The notes: generated from the letters alone by a model not told the origin. 22,764 nucleotides of DNA from Alphaproteobacteria bacterium UBA2784 (GCA_002352285.1 DEIC01000086.1:3191-25954); one strand, 5' to 3'; shown: positions 1 through 9,189, counted from the first letter of the stretch. Translations and numbers: made by a program.

Positions 1-969
1 CTGATTGCAGGCGGCGACAAGGCCATTGATGCACGGCTGGCGGCAGCGCAGCGGCGGCTGGAGCGCCTGCAAAGCGTGGCGCAGGGCCTGCTTGATCCTG
101 CCATCGAGGCGATGGCGCGCGCCACGGCCGAGGCGATGGAAGCGCGTGCGCAGGCCGAAGCGGTGCTGGAAAAACTCGCCTTTGATCCGATGCGTCTTGA
201 GAAAATCGATGACCGGCTTCAGGCGCTGCGCGATGCCGCGCGAAAATATCGTGTCACGCCCGATGATCTGGCGGAGCTTGCGGCGCGCTTTGCCTCGCAG
301 GTGCGTGGGCTGGAGGACAGTGAGGGCGAGCGCAAGAAGCTCTCGGCCGCAGTTGCCAGCGCCAGGGCCGCGTTTGAAACGGCGGCTGCGGCACTCTCAG
401 CGGCACGGCGCAAGGCGGCGGAGCGCCTGAGTGATGCCGTTGCCAAAGAGCTGAAGCCCCTAAAGCTGGAACGCGCGCAGTTTGGTGTGCAGGTCGAGAC
501 GGCGGAACCTTCGGCAAGCGGCATCGACCGGGTCGAGTTTTTGTTGGCGACAACGCCCGGCGCGGCGATGCAGCCGCTCACGAAAATCGCATCGGGCGGC
601 GAGCTGGCGCGCATTGTACTGGCACTCAAGGTTGCGCTGCTGCAGCGCGGGTCAGCGCCGACACTGATCTTCGACGAAGTTGATCAGGGTATTGGCGGCG
701 CGGTTGCCGATGCGGTGGGATTGCGCCTGAAGCGCCTGGCACAGGCCGCGCAGGTGATTGTTGTGACGCATTCGCCACAGGTGGCGGCGCGGGCCAATCA
801 TCATTTCCGCATTTCCAAGCGCGCCAGGGGCGCCAGCGCCGAGACGCGGGTGGAAGAGCTGGACGCAAGCGGGCGGCGCGAAGAGATTGCCCGCATGCTT
901 TCGGGCGCCACCATCACGGAGGAGGCGCGTGCCGCCGCCGATCGCCTCATGGAGGCCGGGCGGCGATGA
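1..969 (+). CDS. recN: DNA repair protein RecN, 3' part (5' end outside window)
   Basis: SMC-like ATPase that acts in the cytoplasm in recombinational repair of double-strand breaks. The frame is open from base 1, so the start lies upstream; 322 codons remain of a family that usually has about 555 residues. The visible part holds the end of the coiled-coil arm (Ala/Glu/Arg-rich, roughly visible residues 1-150) and the C-terminal ATPase lobe: ABC signature ASGGELARI near residue 197, Walker B TLIFDEVDQGIGG near 221, and the H-loop VTHSPQVAA with His near 257. The Walker A lobe is outside the window. The TGA stop overlaps the ligA ATG (ATGA), which implies translational coupling. recN next to ligA is a common alphaproteobacterial arrangement. 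The identification is firm; only completeness is unknown. Confidence 0.96.
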   Translation: MIAGGDKAIDARLAAAQRRLERLQSVAQGLLDPAIEAMARATAEAMEARAQAEAVLEKLAFDPMRLEKIDDRLQALRDAARKYRVTPDDLAELAARFASQVRGLEDSEGERKKLSAAVASARAAFETAAAALSAARRKAAERLSDAVAKELKPLKLERAQFGVQVETAEPSASGIDRVEFLLATTPGAAMQPLTKIASGGELARIVLALKVALLQRGSAPTLIFDEVDQGIGGAVADAVGLRLKRLAQAAQVIVVTHSPQVAARANHHFRISKRARGASAETRVEELDASGRREEIARMLSGATITEEARAAADRLMEAGRR

Positions 970-3062
970 AGGATGTTTCCTCGCTGACCAAGGCAGAGGC
1001 GAAAGCCGAACTCAAGCGCCTGGCCGCCGAAATTGCGGCCCATGATGCGCGCTATTTCGGCAAGGATGCGCCCACAATCTCGGATGCCGCTTATGACGCG
1101 CTGAAGGCGCGCAACAGTGCCATCGAAGCGCGGTTTCCCGATCTGGTGCGCGAGGATTCTCCTTCAAAGCGCGTTGGCGCAAAGCCGTCGCGACGCTTTG
1201 CCAAGGTTGTTCATGCGCGGCCCATGCTGTCGCTCGACAATGCCTTCAGCGATGACGATGTGCGCGAGTTTTTGGGCCGTGTGCGGCGCTTTCTTGACCT
1301 TGATGAGGGTGAAGAGGTTGCGGTGACGGCAGAGCCGAAGATCGACGGGCTTTCTGCTTCGCTGCGCTATGAGCGCGGTGTGCTGGTGCAGGCGGCGACC
1401 CGGGGCGATGGCAGCGAGGGTGAAAATGTCACCGCCAACATGCTCACACTTTCAGACGTGCCGCGCACGTTGAAGGGCAAGGGCCACCCGGAATTGATCG
1501 AAGTGCGTGGCGAAGTTTACATGTCGAAGGCGGATTTCGCATCGCTGAATGTACGCGAGGCAGAGGCGGGGCGTGAACCCTTTGCCAATCCGCGCAATGC
1601 GGCGGCGGGTTCGCTGCGCCAGCTTGATCCGGCAATCACGGCAGCGCGACCCTTGCGGTTTTTCGCCTATGCGTGGGGCGAGGCGTCATCGCTTCCGGCT
1701 GAAACCCAAGACGGCGTTGTCAGCGCGTTCAAGGCGTGGGGCTTTCCTGTCAACCCGCTGATGGCGGTGTGCCGCGATGAGGCGGCGATGCTTGGATTCT
1801 ATCGTGACATCGAAGCGAAGCGCGCATCGCTTGGCTATGACATTGATGGCGTCGTCTACAAAATCAACCGGCTGGACTGGCAGAACCGGCTTGGCTTTGT
1901 GTCGCGCAGCCCGCGCTGGGCGATTGCGCACAAATTCCCGCCCGAGCAGGCCAGCACCGAGCTATTGGCGATCGACATCCAGGTGGGACGCACGGGGGTG
2001 CTGACGCCGGTGGCGCGCTTACAGCCGGTTACGGTGGGCGGCGTCGTTGTCTCCAACGCCACGCTGCACAATGAGGACGAGATCGCGCGCAAGGATGTGC
2101 GCGTGGGTGACATCGTCATCATCCAGCGCGCGGGCGACGTGATCCCGCAGATCACGGGCATTGTGGCGGAGAAGCGCAAGCGCGGCGCAAAGGCCTATCA
2201 GTTTCCCGATCATTGTCCCGTTTGCGGCAGTCCCGCCGTGCGCGAGGAGGGTGAGGCGGCGCGGCGCTGCACTGGCGGGTTGACCTGTGCGGCGCAACGC
2301 GTGGAGCGGCTCAACCATTTCGTGTCGCGCGATGCCTTTGACATCGAGGGACTGGGCAGCACGACAATCGAATTGCTGCATGAGGCGGGGCTTCTCAAGG
2401 CCCCGTCGGACATTTTCCATCTGCATGACAAGCGCGAGGCGGTGAAGGCCGCCTTTCTGGCGCGCCGCGAGGTGAAGGGCGAAAGCAAGGCCGACAAGGT
2501 CTTCACCAATCTGTTCGACGGCATCGAGGCGCGCCGTCGCATCGGGCTTGACCGCTTCATCTTTGCGCTGGGCATCCGCCATGTGGGCGACACGACAGCG
2601 CGGGTGCTGGCTCGGAACTATGGCAGCGCCGAAGCTTTTACCTCTGCCATGGCCCGTGCCGTGAAGGGCGATGACGCGGCGCTGCACGAACTGGGTTCCA
2701 TTGATGGGATTGGCGATGTGGTGGCGCGCGCCATCGTCAATTTCTTTGCGGATGCGCATAATGGCGACGAGGTGAAGCGCCTTTTGATGCTGCTCGACGT
2801 GACCGACATGGCGAAGGCGGCCACGGGATCACCCGTCAGCGGCAAGACGGTGGTGTTCACCGGCACGCTGGAAAAAATGACGCGCAGTGAAGCCAAGGCG
2901 CGCGCCGAGGCGCTGGGCGCGAAGGTGGCGGGGTCCGTTTCGGCGAAAACCGACCTGGTGGTGGCGGGACCGGGTGCGGGCTCAAAGCTAAAAGACGCGC
3001 AGAAGCACGGCGTTCAGGTGATTGATGAAGATGCGTGGCTGAAGATGATTGAGGGGTTGTGA
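966..3062 (+). CDS. ligA: NAD-dependent DNA ligase LigA
   Basis: Seals nicks in duplex DNA using NAD+, in replication and repair. The 698 residues are close to the family norm (E. coli LigA has 671) and all domains are present. They are the N-terminal Ia region (HDARYF near 26), the adenylation domain with the lysine nucleophile in KIDG (K125), the OB fold (about 325-405), a zinc finger with C417, C420, C435 and C441, helix-hairpin-helix repeats (about 455-600), and a C-terminal BRCT domain (from about 625, GKTVVFTGTLEKMTR). The ATG overlaps the recN stop by 4 nt, which fixes the start through coupling. No promoter of its own is visible, so it is probably co-transcribed with recN. It is followed by a convergent gene and a palindromic element. 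Confidence 0.98.
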   Translation: MKDVSSLTKAEAKAELKRLAAEIAAHDARYFGKDAPTISDAAYDALKARNSAIEARFPDLVREDSPSKRVGAKPSRRFAKVVHARPMLSLDNAFSDDDVREFLGRVRRFLDLDEGEEVAVTAEPKIDGLSASLRYERGVLVQAATRGDGSEGENVTANMLTLSDVPRTLKGKGHPELIEVRGEVYMSKADFASLNVREAEAGREPFANPRNAAAGSLRQLDPAITAARPLRFFAYAWGEASSLPAETQDGVVSAFKAWGFPVNPLMAVCRDEAAMLGFYRDIEAKRASLGYDIDGVVYKINRLDWQNRLGFVSRSPRWAIAHKFPPEQASTELLAIDIQVGRTGVLTPVARLQPVTVGGVVVSNATLHNEDEIARKDVRVGDIVIIQRAGDVIPQITGIVAEKRKRGAKAYQFPDHCPVCGSPAVREEGEAARRCTGGLTCAAQRVERLNHFVSRDAFDIEGLGSTTIELLHEAGLLKAPSDIFHLHDKREAVKAAFLARREVKGESKADKVFTNLFDGIEARRRIGLDRFIFALGIRHVGDTTARVLARNYGSAEAFTSAMARAVKGDDAALHELGSIDGIGDVVARAIVNFFADAHNGDEVKRLLMLLDVTDMAKAATGSPVSGKTVVFTGTLEKMTRSEAKARAEALGAKVAGSVSAKTDLVVAGPGAGSKLKDAQKHGVQVIDEDAWLKMIEGL

Positions 3063-3130
3063 GGGGGGCGTTACTGCCAGGCAATGAATTCCTCATGGTT
3101 AGCCTTTGTCGAACCAAGTGTTGTGCGTTT

Positions 3131-3247
3131 CCTCTCCCCTCGGGGAGAGGACGCGAGCACTTGCGAGCGGGTGAGGGGGAACTTCATCTCCGCCCCCTCA
3201 CGCGATTTGCTCAATCGGCAAATCGCTGCTCTCCCCGAGGGGAGAGC
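3131..3247. repeat. Intergenic multi-hairpin palindromic element (copy C)
   Basis: The 205-bp gap between the convergent ligA and VOC genes is mostly this element. It is bounded by two near-identical hairpins in inverted orientation: CCTCTCCCC-TC-GGGGAGAGG (3131-3150) and GCTCTCCCC-GA-GGGGAGAGC (3228-3247). Inside, GTGAGGGGG (3171-3179) pairs with CCCCCTCAC (3193-3201), and GCGATTTGC (3202-3210) pairs with GCAAATCGC (3218-3226). The layout of a trunk stem with paired side hairpins matches copies A and B elsewhere in the window, but the primary sequence differs. A short T-run at 3255-3259 lies 7 nt beyond the last hairpin, so the element may help end ligA transcription; that is inference, and it is not a textbook terminator. 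The rest of the gap (3063-3130, 3248-3267) shows nothing else. Confidence 0.8.
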
Positions 3248-3267
3248 AGATTGCTTTTTCGGACGGA

Positions 3268-4104
3268 TCAATGCCCGTCCACAAATTCAACCGCTACGCC
3301 GCAGGCGGATTTGGGGGCGGCGATCAGGCGGTGCTTTTCTTCACGATAGGTCACGCCGCCCATGTCCCACATCGCGGCTGCGGCATCGCACTCATTGGTG
3401 GCAAAGGTAAGCGCCGCGACGTGAGCAGTATTTTGCGGCACGTCGTGGCCGAAGCGCGCCTTGGCGGTGGCGGGTGAAACCGCCCTGAGCAGAACGTCAC
3501 CCAGTCTCACGCGCAGGCTGCCATCCGCCTCATCCACCTTGCCGAACATCGCTGTCCAAAGCGCACGCACGGGCGCAAAGTCGGGCACGCTCACCGTTAT
3601 CTCACGCATGGCGGTGGCGCCATTGGCATGCAGCATCCATTCATGGCGGGCGCGGGTGAGTTCCGGCGTGATGTGATGGCAGGTGAACTGGGTCAGTGGC
3701 GCCAGGCGCTCATCATTGATGCGGACATTGGCAAAGCGCACCATCTCACGCTTGCCATCGAGGTCCAGCGGGCGCTGCAGGCGCTGAATGTCGCCTGCCT
3801 CCAGACCCGCGGCGCGCAAGGCGGCATGCGTTGCATCTGGAACATCGCTTCCATAGGCAAGGCCGACGCCGCCGGGGTTGCCGGAAAACCGCGTCACCAG
3901 TTTCTCGCCCGCCAGCGCCGGATCGGTGATGCCGATCAGCTCGACATAGGCGTTGGGCAGCATGACGCAATAATTCGCGGTGCCCTTGCCCTCGTGCTCG
4001 CCTTTGGGCGTGATGCGAAAGCCAAGGCGGCTCCACGTCTTTGCCGCAGCCTCCAGATCCGTCACACCGACTACAGCGTGATCGAAGCGCGTGATCGCCG
4101 CCAT
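3268..4104 (-). CDS. VOC (glyoxalase-like) family protein
   Basis: A 278-residue protein with two vicinal-oxygen-chelate modules. It begins ITRFDHAVVGVTDLEAA, a typical first VOC strand with a candidate metal ligand H9, followed by NAYVELIGI with E55. The second module has TCHHITPEL (H143/H144) and ends AVEFVDGH with E273. Length and N-terminus fit the Glyoxalase_3-like group. The reaction and substrate cannot be told from sequence. Only one nucleotide separates its ATG from the stop of the aminopeptidase gene upstream (TGA-T-ATG), so it is the last cistron of the uvrD-prmA-aminopeptidase operon and is probably translationally coupled. A link to peptide or amino-acid metabolism would be a guess from context. 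Confidence 0.85.
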   Translation of the reverse strand: MAAITRFDHAVVGVTDLEAAAKTWSRLGFRITPKGEHEGKGTANYCVMLPNAYVELIGITDPALAGEKLVTRFSGNPGGVGLAYGSDVPDATHAALRAAGLEAGDIQRLQRPLDLDGKREMVRFANVRINDERLAPLTQFTCHHITPELTRARHEWMLHANGATAMREITVSVPDFAPVRALWTAMFGKVDEADGSLRVRLGDVLLRAVSPATAKARFGHDVPQNTAHVAALTFATNECDAAAAMWDMGGVTYREEKHRLIAAPKSACGVAVEFVDGH

Positions 4105-4105
4105 A

Positions 4106-5938
4106 TCAGACCGCGCGCGTGGCGTGGGTCAGCCACGCAGCATCAGCGCCGCTCATGTGCGGGCCAAGCGTTGCGCGCACGCGGGCGTGATAGGCATTGA
4201 GCCATTCACGCTCGGCGGCGGTCAGCATCGAAGCTTCCACCAGTTCCAGATCGATCGGTGCGAGCGTGATGGTCTCGAAGCACAGCATCTTGCGCTCGGC
4301 GCCGGGAACGGGCTTGGCCTCGCGCACCACGATCAGGTTTTCAACACGGATGCCGTAACCGCCCGTCTTGTAGTAGCCGGGCTCGTTCGAGCAGATCATG
4401 CCCGGCATCAGCGGCTGGATCACCGGCTTCTTGGAAATGTTCTGCGGCCCCTCGTGCACCGAAAGATAGGCGCCGACGCCGTGGCCGGTGCCGTGATCGT
4501 AATCGAGGCCTGCTTCCCACAGCGGCATGCGGGCCAGCACATCAAGCTGTGCGCCGCTGGTGCCCTCCGGGAACACGGCCATCGCCAGCGCGATGTGACC
4601 CTTGAGCACGCGGGTGAAACGGTCTTTCTGTTCCGCCGTGGGCGCGCCCAGTGCGACGGTACGCGTGATGTCGGTGGTGCCGTCCTGATACTGGCCGCCG
4701 GAATCGATCAGGAAAATCTCGCCTGATTTCAGTTTGCGGTCAGTCTTGCGCGTGACGCGGTAATGCACGATCGCGCCATTGGGGCCAGAACCTGAAATGG
4801 AGTCGAAGGAGAGATCGCGCAACGCGCCCGTCTCGCGGCGGAAATCTTCCAGTTTCTCGCACGCTTCGATTTCGCTGATGCGGCCGGCGGCACCCTCCGC
4901 CGTCACCCAGCGCAGGTAACGCGAGATCGCCACGCCGTCGCGGATGTGGGCATTGCGCATGCCCTCGATCTCGATTTCATTCTTGCAGGCCTTGGGCAGA
5001 AGGCAGGGGTCAGCGCCGCGCACGATGGTGGCGCGGGCCTTGGTGAGTGCATCAAAGATGAAGGAGGCCGCGGTTGCCGGATCGGCGAGTACGCGCTTGC
5101 CCGCAGCACCCAGATCGGCAAGGGCGGTCGTAAACTCATCCGGCGCGCGGCGGCGCACGCCATTGCCCAAATGGGCGTCAAGGCCGGGCGTCACCTTGCG
5201 CGGGTCGAGGAACAAGTCGACCTGACCATCCGCGCCCAGAATGGCGAAGGAATGGGGCAGGGGCACGTGGCTGACATCGCCACCGCGGATGTTGAGCAGC
5301 CACGCAATCGACTCCGGCAGCGTCAGCACGGCGGCATCAGCCTTCGCCTTGGCGATGGCCTGGCCGACGCGCTCGCGCTTGGCGCTGGCGGCTTCACCGG
5401 CAAAGGACATCGGATGCGGATCAACGGGGGCGAGCGGCGCTTCGGGCTGATCGGGCCATGCCTCATCAACGGGATTACGCGCCACCGGCACCAGCTCGCC
5501 GCCTGCACCGCGGACGGCGCGTTCCAGCGTTTCAAGCGCGCTCTGGCTGTGCATCCACGGATCAAAGCCGATGCGCTGGCCCTTTTGCACCATGCGCGCA
5601 AGCCATTCGTGCGGCGGATCCTCTACCAAATGATGGACCGCATAGAGCGACAGATCGACCTGATCGCGCACCTGCAACGTATAGCGGCCATCAACAAAGA
5701 TCGCCGCCTTGTCGGCCATCGCAATGGCTGCGCCCGCCGAGCCGGTAAAACCGGTGAGCCAGGAGAGGCGCTCATCGCGCGGGGCGACATATTCGCCCTG
5801 ATGGGCATCGCCGCGCGGAATGATGAAGCCGTCGAGCTTCTGTGCTGCCATCGCCTTGCGCAGGGCTGCCAATCGCGGCGCGCAATTGGCGGGATCGGCG
5901 TCAAGATCATAGGTCTGGAAACGCTTGGGGTTCAGCAT
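4106..5938 (-). CDS. Xaa-Pro aminopeptidase (aminopeptidase P, three-domain M24B type)
   Basis: Removes the N-terminal residue from peptides whose second residue is proline; cytoplasmic dimetal (usually Mn) enzyme. The 610 residues show two creatinase-type N-terminal domains (about 1-155 and 160-315), the M24 pita-bread catalytic domain (about 320-540) and a C-terminal extension. This is the long eukaryote-like form rather than the shorter E. coli PepP layout. All five metal ligands are visible: D412 and D423 (spacing of 11, as in E. coli PepP), H486 in GTGHGVGAYL, E519 in SNEPGYY and E533 in RVENL. It lies 15 nt after prmA and 1 nt before the VOC gene in one minus-strand operon. No signal peptide is seen. 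Confidence 0.95.
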   Translation of the reverse strand: MLNPKRFQTYDLDADPANCAPRLAALRKAMAAQKLDGFIIPRGDAHQGEYVAPRDERLSWLTGFTGSAGAAIAMADKAAIFVDGRYTLQVRDQVDLSLYAVHHLVEDPPHEWLARMVQKGQRIGFDPWMHSQSALETLERAVRGAGGELVPVARNPVDEAWPDQPEAPLAPVDPHPMSFAGEAASAKRERVGQAIAKAKADAAVLTLPESIAWLLNIRGGDVSHVPLPHSFAILGADGQVDLFLDPRKVTPGLDAHLGNGVRRRAPDEFTTALADLGAAGKRVLADPATAASFIFDALTKARATIVRGADPCLLPKACKNEIEIEGMRNAHIRDGVAISRYLRWVTAEGAAGRISEIEACEKLEDFRRETGALRDLSFDSISGSGPNGAIVHYRVTRKTDRKLKSGEIFLIDSGGQYQDGTTDITRTVALGAPTAEQKDRFTRVLKGHIALAMAVFPEGTSGAQLDVLARMPLWEAGLDYDHGTGHGVGAYLSVHEGPQNISKKPVIQPLMPGMICSNEPGYYKTGGYGIRVENLIVVREAKPVPGAERKMLCFETITLAPIDLELVEASMLTAAEREWLNAYHARVRATLGPHMSGADAAWLTHATRAV

Positions 5939-5953
5939 GGCAATGTCCGCCCG

Positions 5954-6820
5954 TCAAAGTGTCAGCCAAAGGGTTGACCACGGTCCGCGCCGGTAACGGC
6001 GGCGCAGGCGAAAGCCATTCCCGTGATAGAAGCCCAAGACCATGGCTTCCTGATTTCTCAAAAGACCCGATAGCACAAGCTGGCCGCCCGGCGCCATGTG
6101 GGCGCGCATGGCCGGGGCCAGGCGCGTCAGGGGGCCTGCCAGAATGTTGGCGACGATGAAATCCCAGGGTTTGCCTTGCGCCACCGCCTCGTGGGCAAAG
6201 CCATCGGCGGTGACACAGCGCACCAGCCCTTGCGCGCCGTTGCGGATCACATTTGCGTTGGCGACTGCAACTGCGCGCGGGTCGAGATCGGTTGCCAGCA
6301 CGCGCAGGCCGGATGCCTTGGCAATCGCAATCGCCAGAACGCCGGTGCCGGTTCCAAGATCAAGCACCCGGCGCGGATGACGCTCACGCAGAATATCGGC
6401 AATCGCTTCAAGGCAGCCCGATGTGGTTTCGTGGTGGCCGGTGCCAAAGGCCTCGCCTGCATCAATTGCCAGCGGAATGACGTTGCCAGGCACGCGGCCC
6501 CGGTCGTGCGCGCCATAGACAAAGAACCGGTCCGCGCGCACGGGCGGCAGACCTTCATATGAAAGTTTGATCCAGTCCTGATCGGGCAGGGGGGCGACCT
6601 GCACAGCATGACCGATGATCTCGGTCAGCGCCGCCTCGTCGGCGGGCTCTGCATAAAGTGCTTCGACCGTGATGTCGTCCTCGCCGGGCACTTCGTGGGA
6701 AAGCACGGCCACGGGTTCAGGATGCGGCGTCAGCTCAAACAGCGCCATGGTGCGCGCCGTTTCATGCGCGGGCACGCGGACGCGCGCTTTCCACAAAGGC
6801 ACTTTGGTTTCAGCGTTCAT
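5954..6820 (-). CDS. prmA: Ribosomal protein L11 methyltransferase PrmA
   Basis: SAM-dependent methyltransferase that modifies ribosomal protein L11. The chosen start gives 288 residues beginning MNAETKVPLWK. The N-terminal part is the L11-recognition region; the catalytic part has the PrmA-specific GTGHHETT (126-133), SAM motif I DLGTGTG (154-160), an acidic residue after the second strand in ATDLDP (about 176-181), and the NILA motif (225-228) that takes the place of NPPY. The frame is open further upstream to 6877, but that would overlap uvrD and add a non-conserved tail. The ATG at 6820 lies 4 nt after the uvrD stop, so I chose it. No strong Shine-Dalgarno is visible, which fits coupling to uvrD. 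Confidence 0.94.
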   Translation of the reverse strand: MNAETKVPLWKARVRVPAHETARTMALFELTPHPEPVAVLSHEVPGEDDITVEALYAEPADEAALTEIIGHAVQVAPLPDQDWIKLSYEGLPPVRADRFFVYGAHDRGRVPGNVIPLAIDAGEAFGTGHHETTSGCLEAIADILRERHPRRVLDLGTGTGVLAIAIAKASGLRVLATDLDPRAVAVANANVIRNGAQGLVRCVTADGFAHEAVAQGKPWDFIVANILAGPLTRLAPAMRAHMAPGGQLVLSGLLRNQEAMVLGFYHGNGFRLRRRYRRGPWSTLWLTL

Positions 6821-6824
6821 CGGA

Positions 6825-9152
6825 TCAGGCCCGGCGCAGGAAAGAGGCGATGACGCGCTTCTCGCCATCCTTGTCAAAGCGGACGGTGAGTTTGGAGCCT
6901 TCGGCGGCCGTCACCTTGCCGTTGCCGAACTTGGCGTGCACGACACGATCACCGGGCCTGAAGCCGGAGCTTTCGCCGGTATCGGTTGCGATCAGCGTGG
7001 CGCTGGCTTCAAGCATGGGCGGGCGGCTCTTAAAGCCGCCATCGCGCGTGGCATTCTGCGCGCGCCGCCATCCCGGATTGGAGTAGTCGCTGGCAAACGT
7101 TGACGTCCAGCGGTTTGACGCTGCCTGCGATGCACCAAAGTGCCCGCTGTCGCGCATCTCGATATGGTCAGGCGGCAACTCTGAAATGAAGCGCGAGGAA
7201 ATGGCGGCCTGCCACTGATTATACATGCGCCGGTTTGCGGCGTGCGATACGAAGGCGCGCTTGCGGGCACGGGTGAGGCCGACATAGGCAAGGCGGCGCT
7301 CCTCCTCCAGCCCCTCGCGGCCACCCTCGTCCAGCGCACGCTGATGGGGGAACAGGCCCTCTTCCCAGCCAGGCAGGAAGACGGTGTTGAACTCAAGTCC
7401 CTTGGCGGCATGCAGCGTCATAATGGAGATGCGCTCGGCGCTGTCATCCTCGACGCGCTCCATCACAAGCGAGACATGTTCGAGGAAGCCTGCAAGATTT
7501 TCGAAATCCGCCATGGAGCGGATCAGCTCTTTCAGGTTGTCGAGGCGGCCTTGCGCCTCCAGCGACTTGTCGTTCTGCAGCATATCGATATAGCCGCTTT
7601 CCTCCAGCACGATGGCGGCTAGGTCGGCGTGGGGCAGCACGGGCACGCTGTCGCGCCAGCGGTCGAAATTGTCCATCAGCTGGCGCAGGGTGGTGCGGTT
7701 GCGTGTGGGAAACTCGTCACTGTCGGCGAGCAGGCGCGCGGCGCGGGCAAGCGAGATGTTGCCCGCGCGCGCCGCCTTGTGGATCAGCTGCACGGCGGCC
7801 TCGCCCAGCCCGCGTTTGGGCTTGTTGACGATGCGCTCGAATGCCAGCCCGTCATCGGGTTGCGCCACGACACGCAGATAGGCGAGCGCATCGCGGATTT
7901 CGAGACGCTCGTAAAAGCGCGGGCCGCCGATCACGCGATAGGGGATGCCAAGCGCGATGAAGCGGTCTTCAAACTCGCGCATCTGAAAGCTGGCGCGCAC
8001 GAGAATGGCCATCTGCGCCAGGCTTTCGCCCTTGCGCTGCAGGCTTTCGATCTCGTCGGCAATCGTGCGCGCCTCCTCCTCGCCATCCCAATAGGATGAG
8101 ACGATGACTTTCTCGCCTGCGCCATCCTCGGTCCACAGCGTCTTGCCGAGGCGGCCTTTGTTTTCAGCGATGAGGCCGGAAGCGGCGGCGAGGATCTGGG
8201 GCGTGGAGCGATAGTTGCGCTCGAGCCTGATGATTCTGGCGCCGGGAAAGTCGCGCTCGAAGCCCAGAATGTTGCCGACTTCCGCGCCGCGCCAGCCATA
8301 GATCGACTGATCGTCATCGCCGACGCAGCAGACATTCTTGCGTTCGCCCGCCAGCAGCTTCAGCCAGATGTGCTGGGCCACGTTGGTGTCCTGATACTCG
8401 TCCACCAGAATGAAGCGGAAGCGGTTCTGGTATTCAGCCAGAATGTCGGGGCGCGCCTTGAAGATGGTAATGTTGAGGTTCAACAGATCACCAAAATCGG
8501 CGGCATTCAGCGTTTTCAGCCGCGCCTGATATTCGGCATAAAGGGCAGCGCCACGCCCCTCGGCATAGCCATGGGCTTCGCCCGCTGAAATGTCGTCCGG
8601 CCCCCAGCCGCGGTTCTTCCAGCGGTCGATGCAGGCAAGAAACATGCGCGGCGGATGTCGCTTGTCGTCAATGCCGGCAGCCTCGATCACCTGTTTGATG
8701 AGGCGCAACTGGTCATCCTCATCAAGGATGGTGAAGTTCGGCTTCAGGCCCGCAATCTCGGCATGGCGGCGCAGGATGCGCGCGCCGATGGAATGGAACG
8801 TGCCAAGCCATTGCATGCCCTCGACCACGCCGCCGATCAGATCGCCGATGCGCTCCTTCATTTCGCGCGCGGCTTTGTTGGTGAAGGTGACGGCAAGGAT
8901 CTGGCCCGGCGCGGCGCGGCGCGCGGCAAGAATATGGGCAAGGCGTGTGGTCAGAACGCGCGTCTTGCCTGTGCCTGCACCGGCAAGAACCAGCACCGGT
9001 CCGTCGAGCGCCTCTACGGCGGCGCGCTGTTCCGGGTTCAGGCGCGCAAGCCAGGGCGGCGCGGCGGCCGGGGCCAGCGGCGCGGGCGCATCGACCAGCC
9101 TTTCCAGCGGGTCGGCAAAAGGATCATCGGGTCCGGACATGAGGAGGATCAT
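6825..9152 (-). CDS. uvrD: ATP-dependent DNA helicase UvrD/PcrA (SF1A)
   Basis: 3'-5' DNA helicase for nucleotide-excision and mismatch repair and for clearing proteins from DNA. From the chosen start it has 775 residues. Superfamily 1 motifs are intact: Walker A GAGTGKT (58-64), TFTNKAAREMKER (Ia), DEYQDT (251-256), GDDDQSIYGWRGA (278-290), ERNYRST (311-317), TLHAAKGLEF (579-588) and YVGLTRARKR (623-632). The C-terminus (about 730-775, RPGDRVVHAKFGNGKV) is the Tudor-like module seen in UvrD/PcrA proteins. The start is uncertain. ATG 9152 has GGAG three nt upstream; ATG 9140 (MSGPDD) starts closer to the conserved region but lacks a Shine-Dalgarno; the frame is open to 9221. It is the first gene of the uvrD-prmA-aminopeptidase-VOC operon. 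Confidence 0.95.
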   Translation of the reverse strand: MILLMSGPDDPFADPLERLVDAPAPLAPAAAPPWLARLNPEQRAAVEALDGPVLVLAGAGTGKTRVLTTRLAHILAARRAAPGQILAVTFTNKAAREMKERIGDLIGGVVEGMQWLGTFHSIGARILRRHAEIAGLKPNFTILDEDDQLRLIKQVIEAAGIDDKRHPPRMFLACIDRWKNRGWGPDDISAGEAHGYAEGRGAALYAEYQARLKTLNAADFGDLLNLNITIFKARPDILAEYQNRFRFILVDEYQDTNVAQHIWLKLLAGERKNVCCVGDDDQSIYGWRGAEVGNILGFERDFPGARIIRLERNYRSTPQILAAASGLIAENKGRLGKTLWTEDGAGEKVIVSSYWDGEEEARTIADEIESLQRKGESLAQMAILVRASFQMREFEDRFIALGIPYRVIGGPRFYERLEIRDALAYLRVVAQPDDGLAFERIVNKPKRGLGEAAVQLIHKAARAGNISLARAARLLADSDEFPTRNRTTLRQLMDNFDRWRDSVPVLPHADLAAIVLEESGYIDMLQNDKSLEAQGRLDNLKELIRSMADFENLAGFLEHVSLVMERVEDDSAERISIMTLHAAKGLEFNTVFLPGWEEGLFPHQRALDEGGREGLEEERRLAYVGLTRARKRAFVSHAANRRMYNQWQAAISSRFISELPPDHIEMRDSGHFGASQAASNRWTSTFASDYSNPGWRRAQNATRDGGFKSRPPMLEASATLIATDTGESSGFRPGDRVVHAKFGNGKVTAAEGSKLTVRFDKDGEKRVIASFLRRA

Positions 9153-9173
9153 AGGCTCCGGCGCTTGGCGTTC

Positions 9174-9189
9174 AAGCGCATTGGCGCTT
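9174..9189. promoter_or_regulatory. Inverted repeat in the divergent uvrD / methyltransferase gap
   Basis: AAGCGC-ATTG-GCGCTT is a perfect 6-bp inverted repeat with a 4-nt spacer. A further GCGCTT lies at 9161-9166. The site is between the divergent uvrD and methyltransferase starts, where both promoters must lie. It could be an operator, but such GC-rich 6-mers also arise by chance in this genome. No clear sigma70 hexamer pair was recognised nearby. Confidence 0.25.

Noticed and set aside
3059..3410. Small plus-strand ORFs after ligA (96 and 108 codons)
   Set aside because: They run through the palindromic element and into antisense VOC sequence, with no domain or ribosome-binding site.
4946..5977. 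Long plus-strand ORF (343 codons) opposite the aminopeptidase P gene
   Set aside because: It is antisense to a gene with intact catalytic residues, has no recognisable domain, and its composition is what a shadow frame of GC-rich coding DNA gives.
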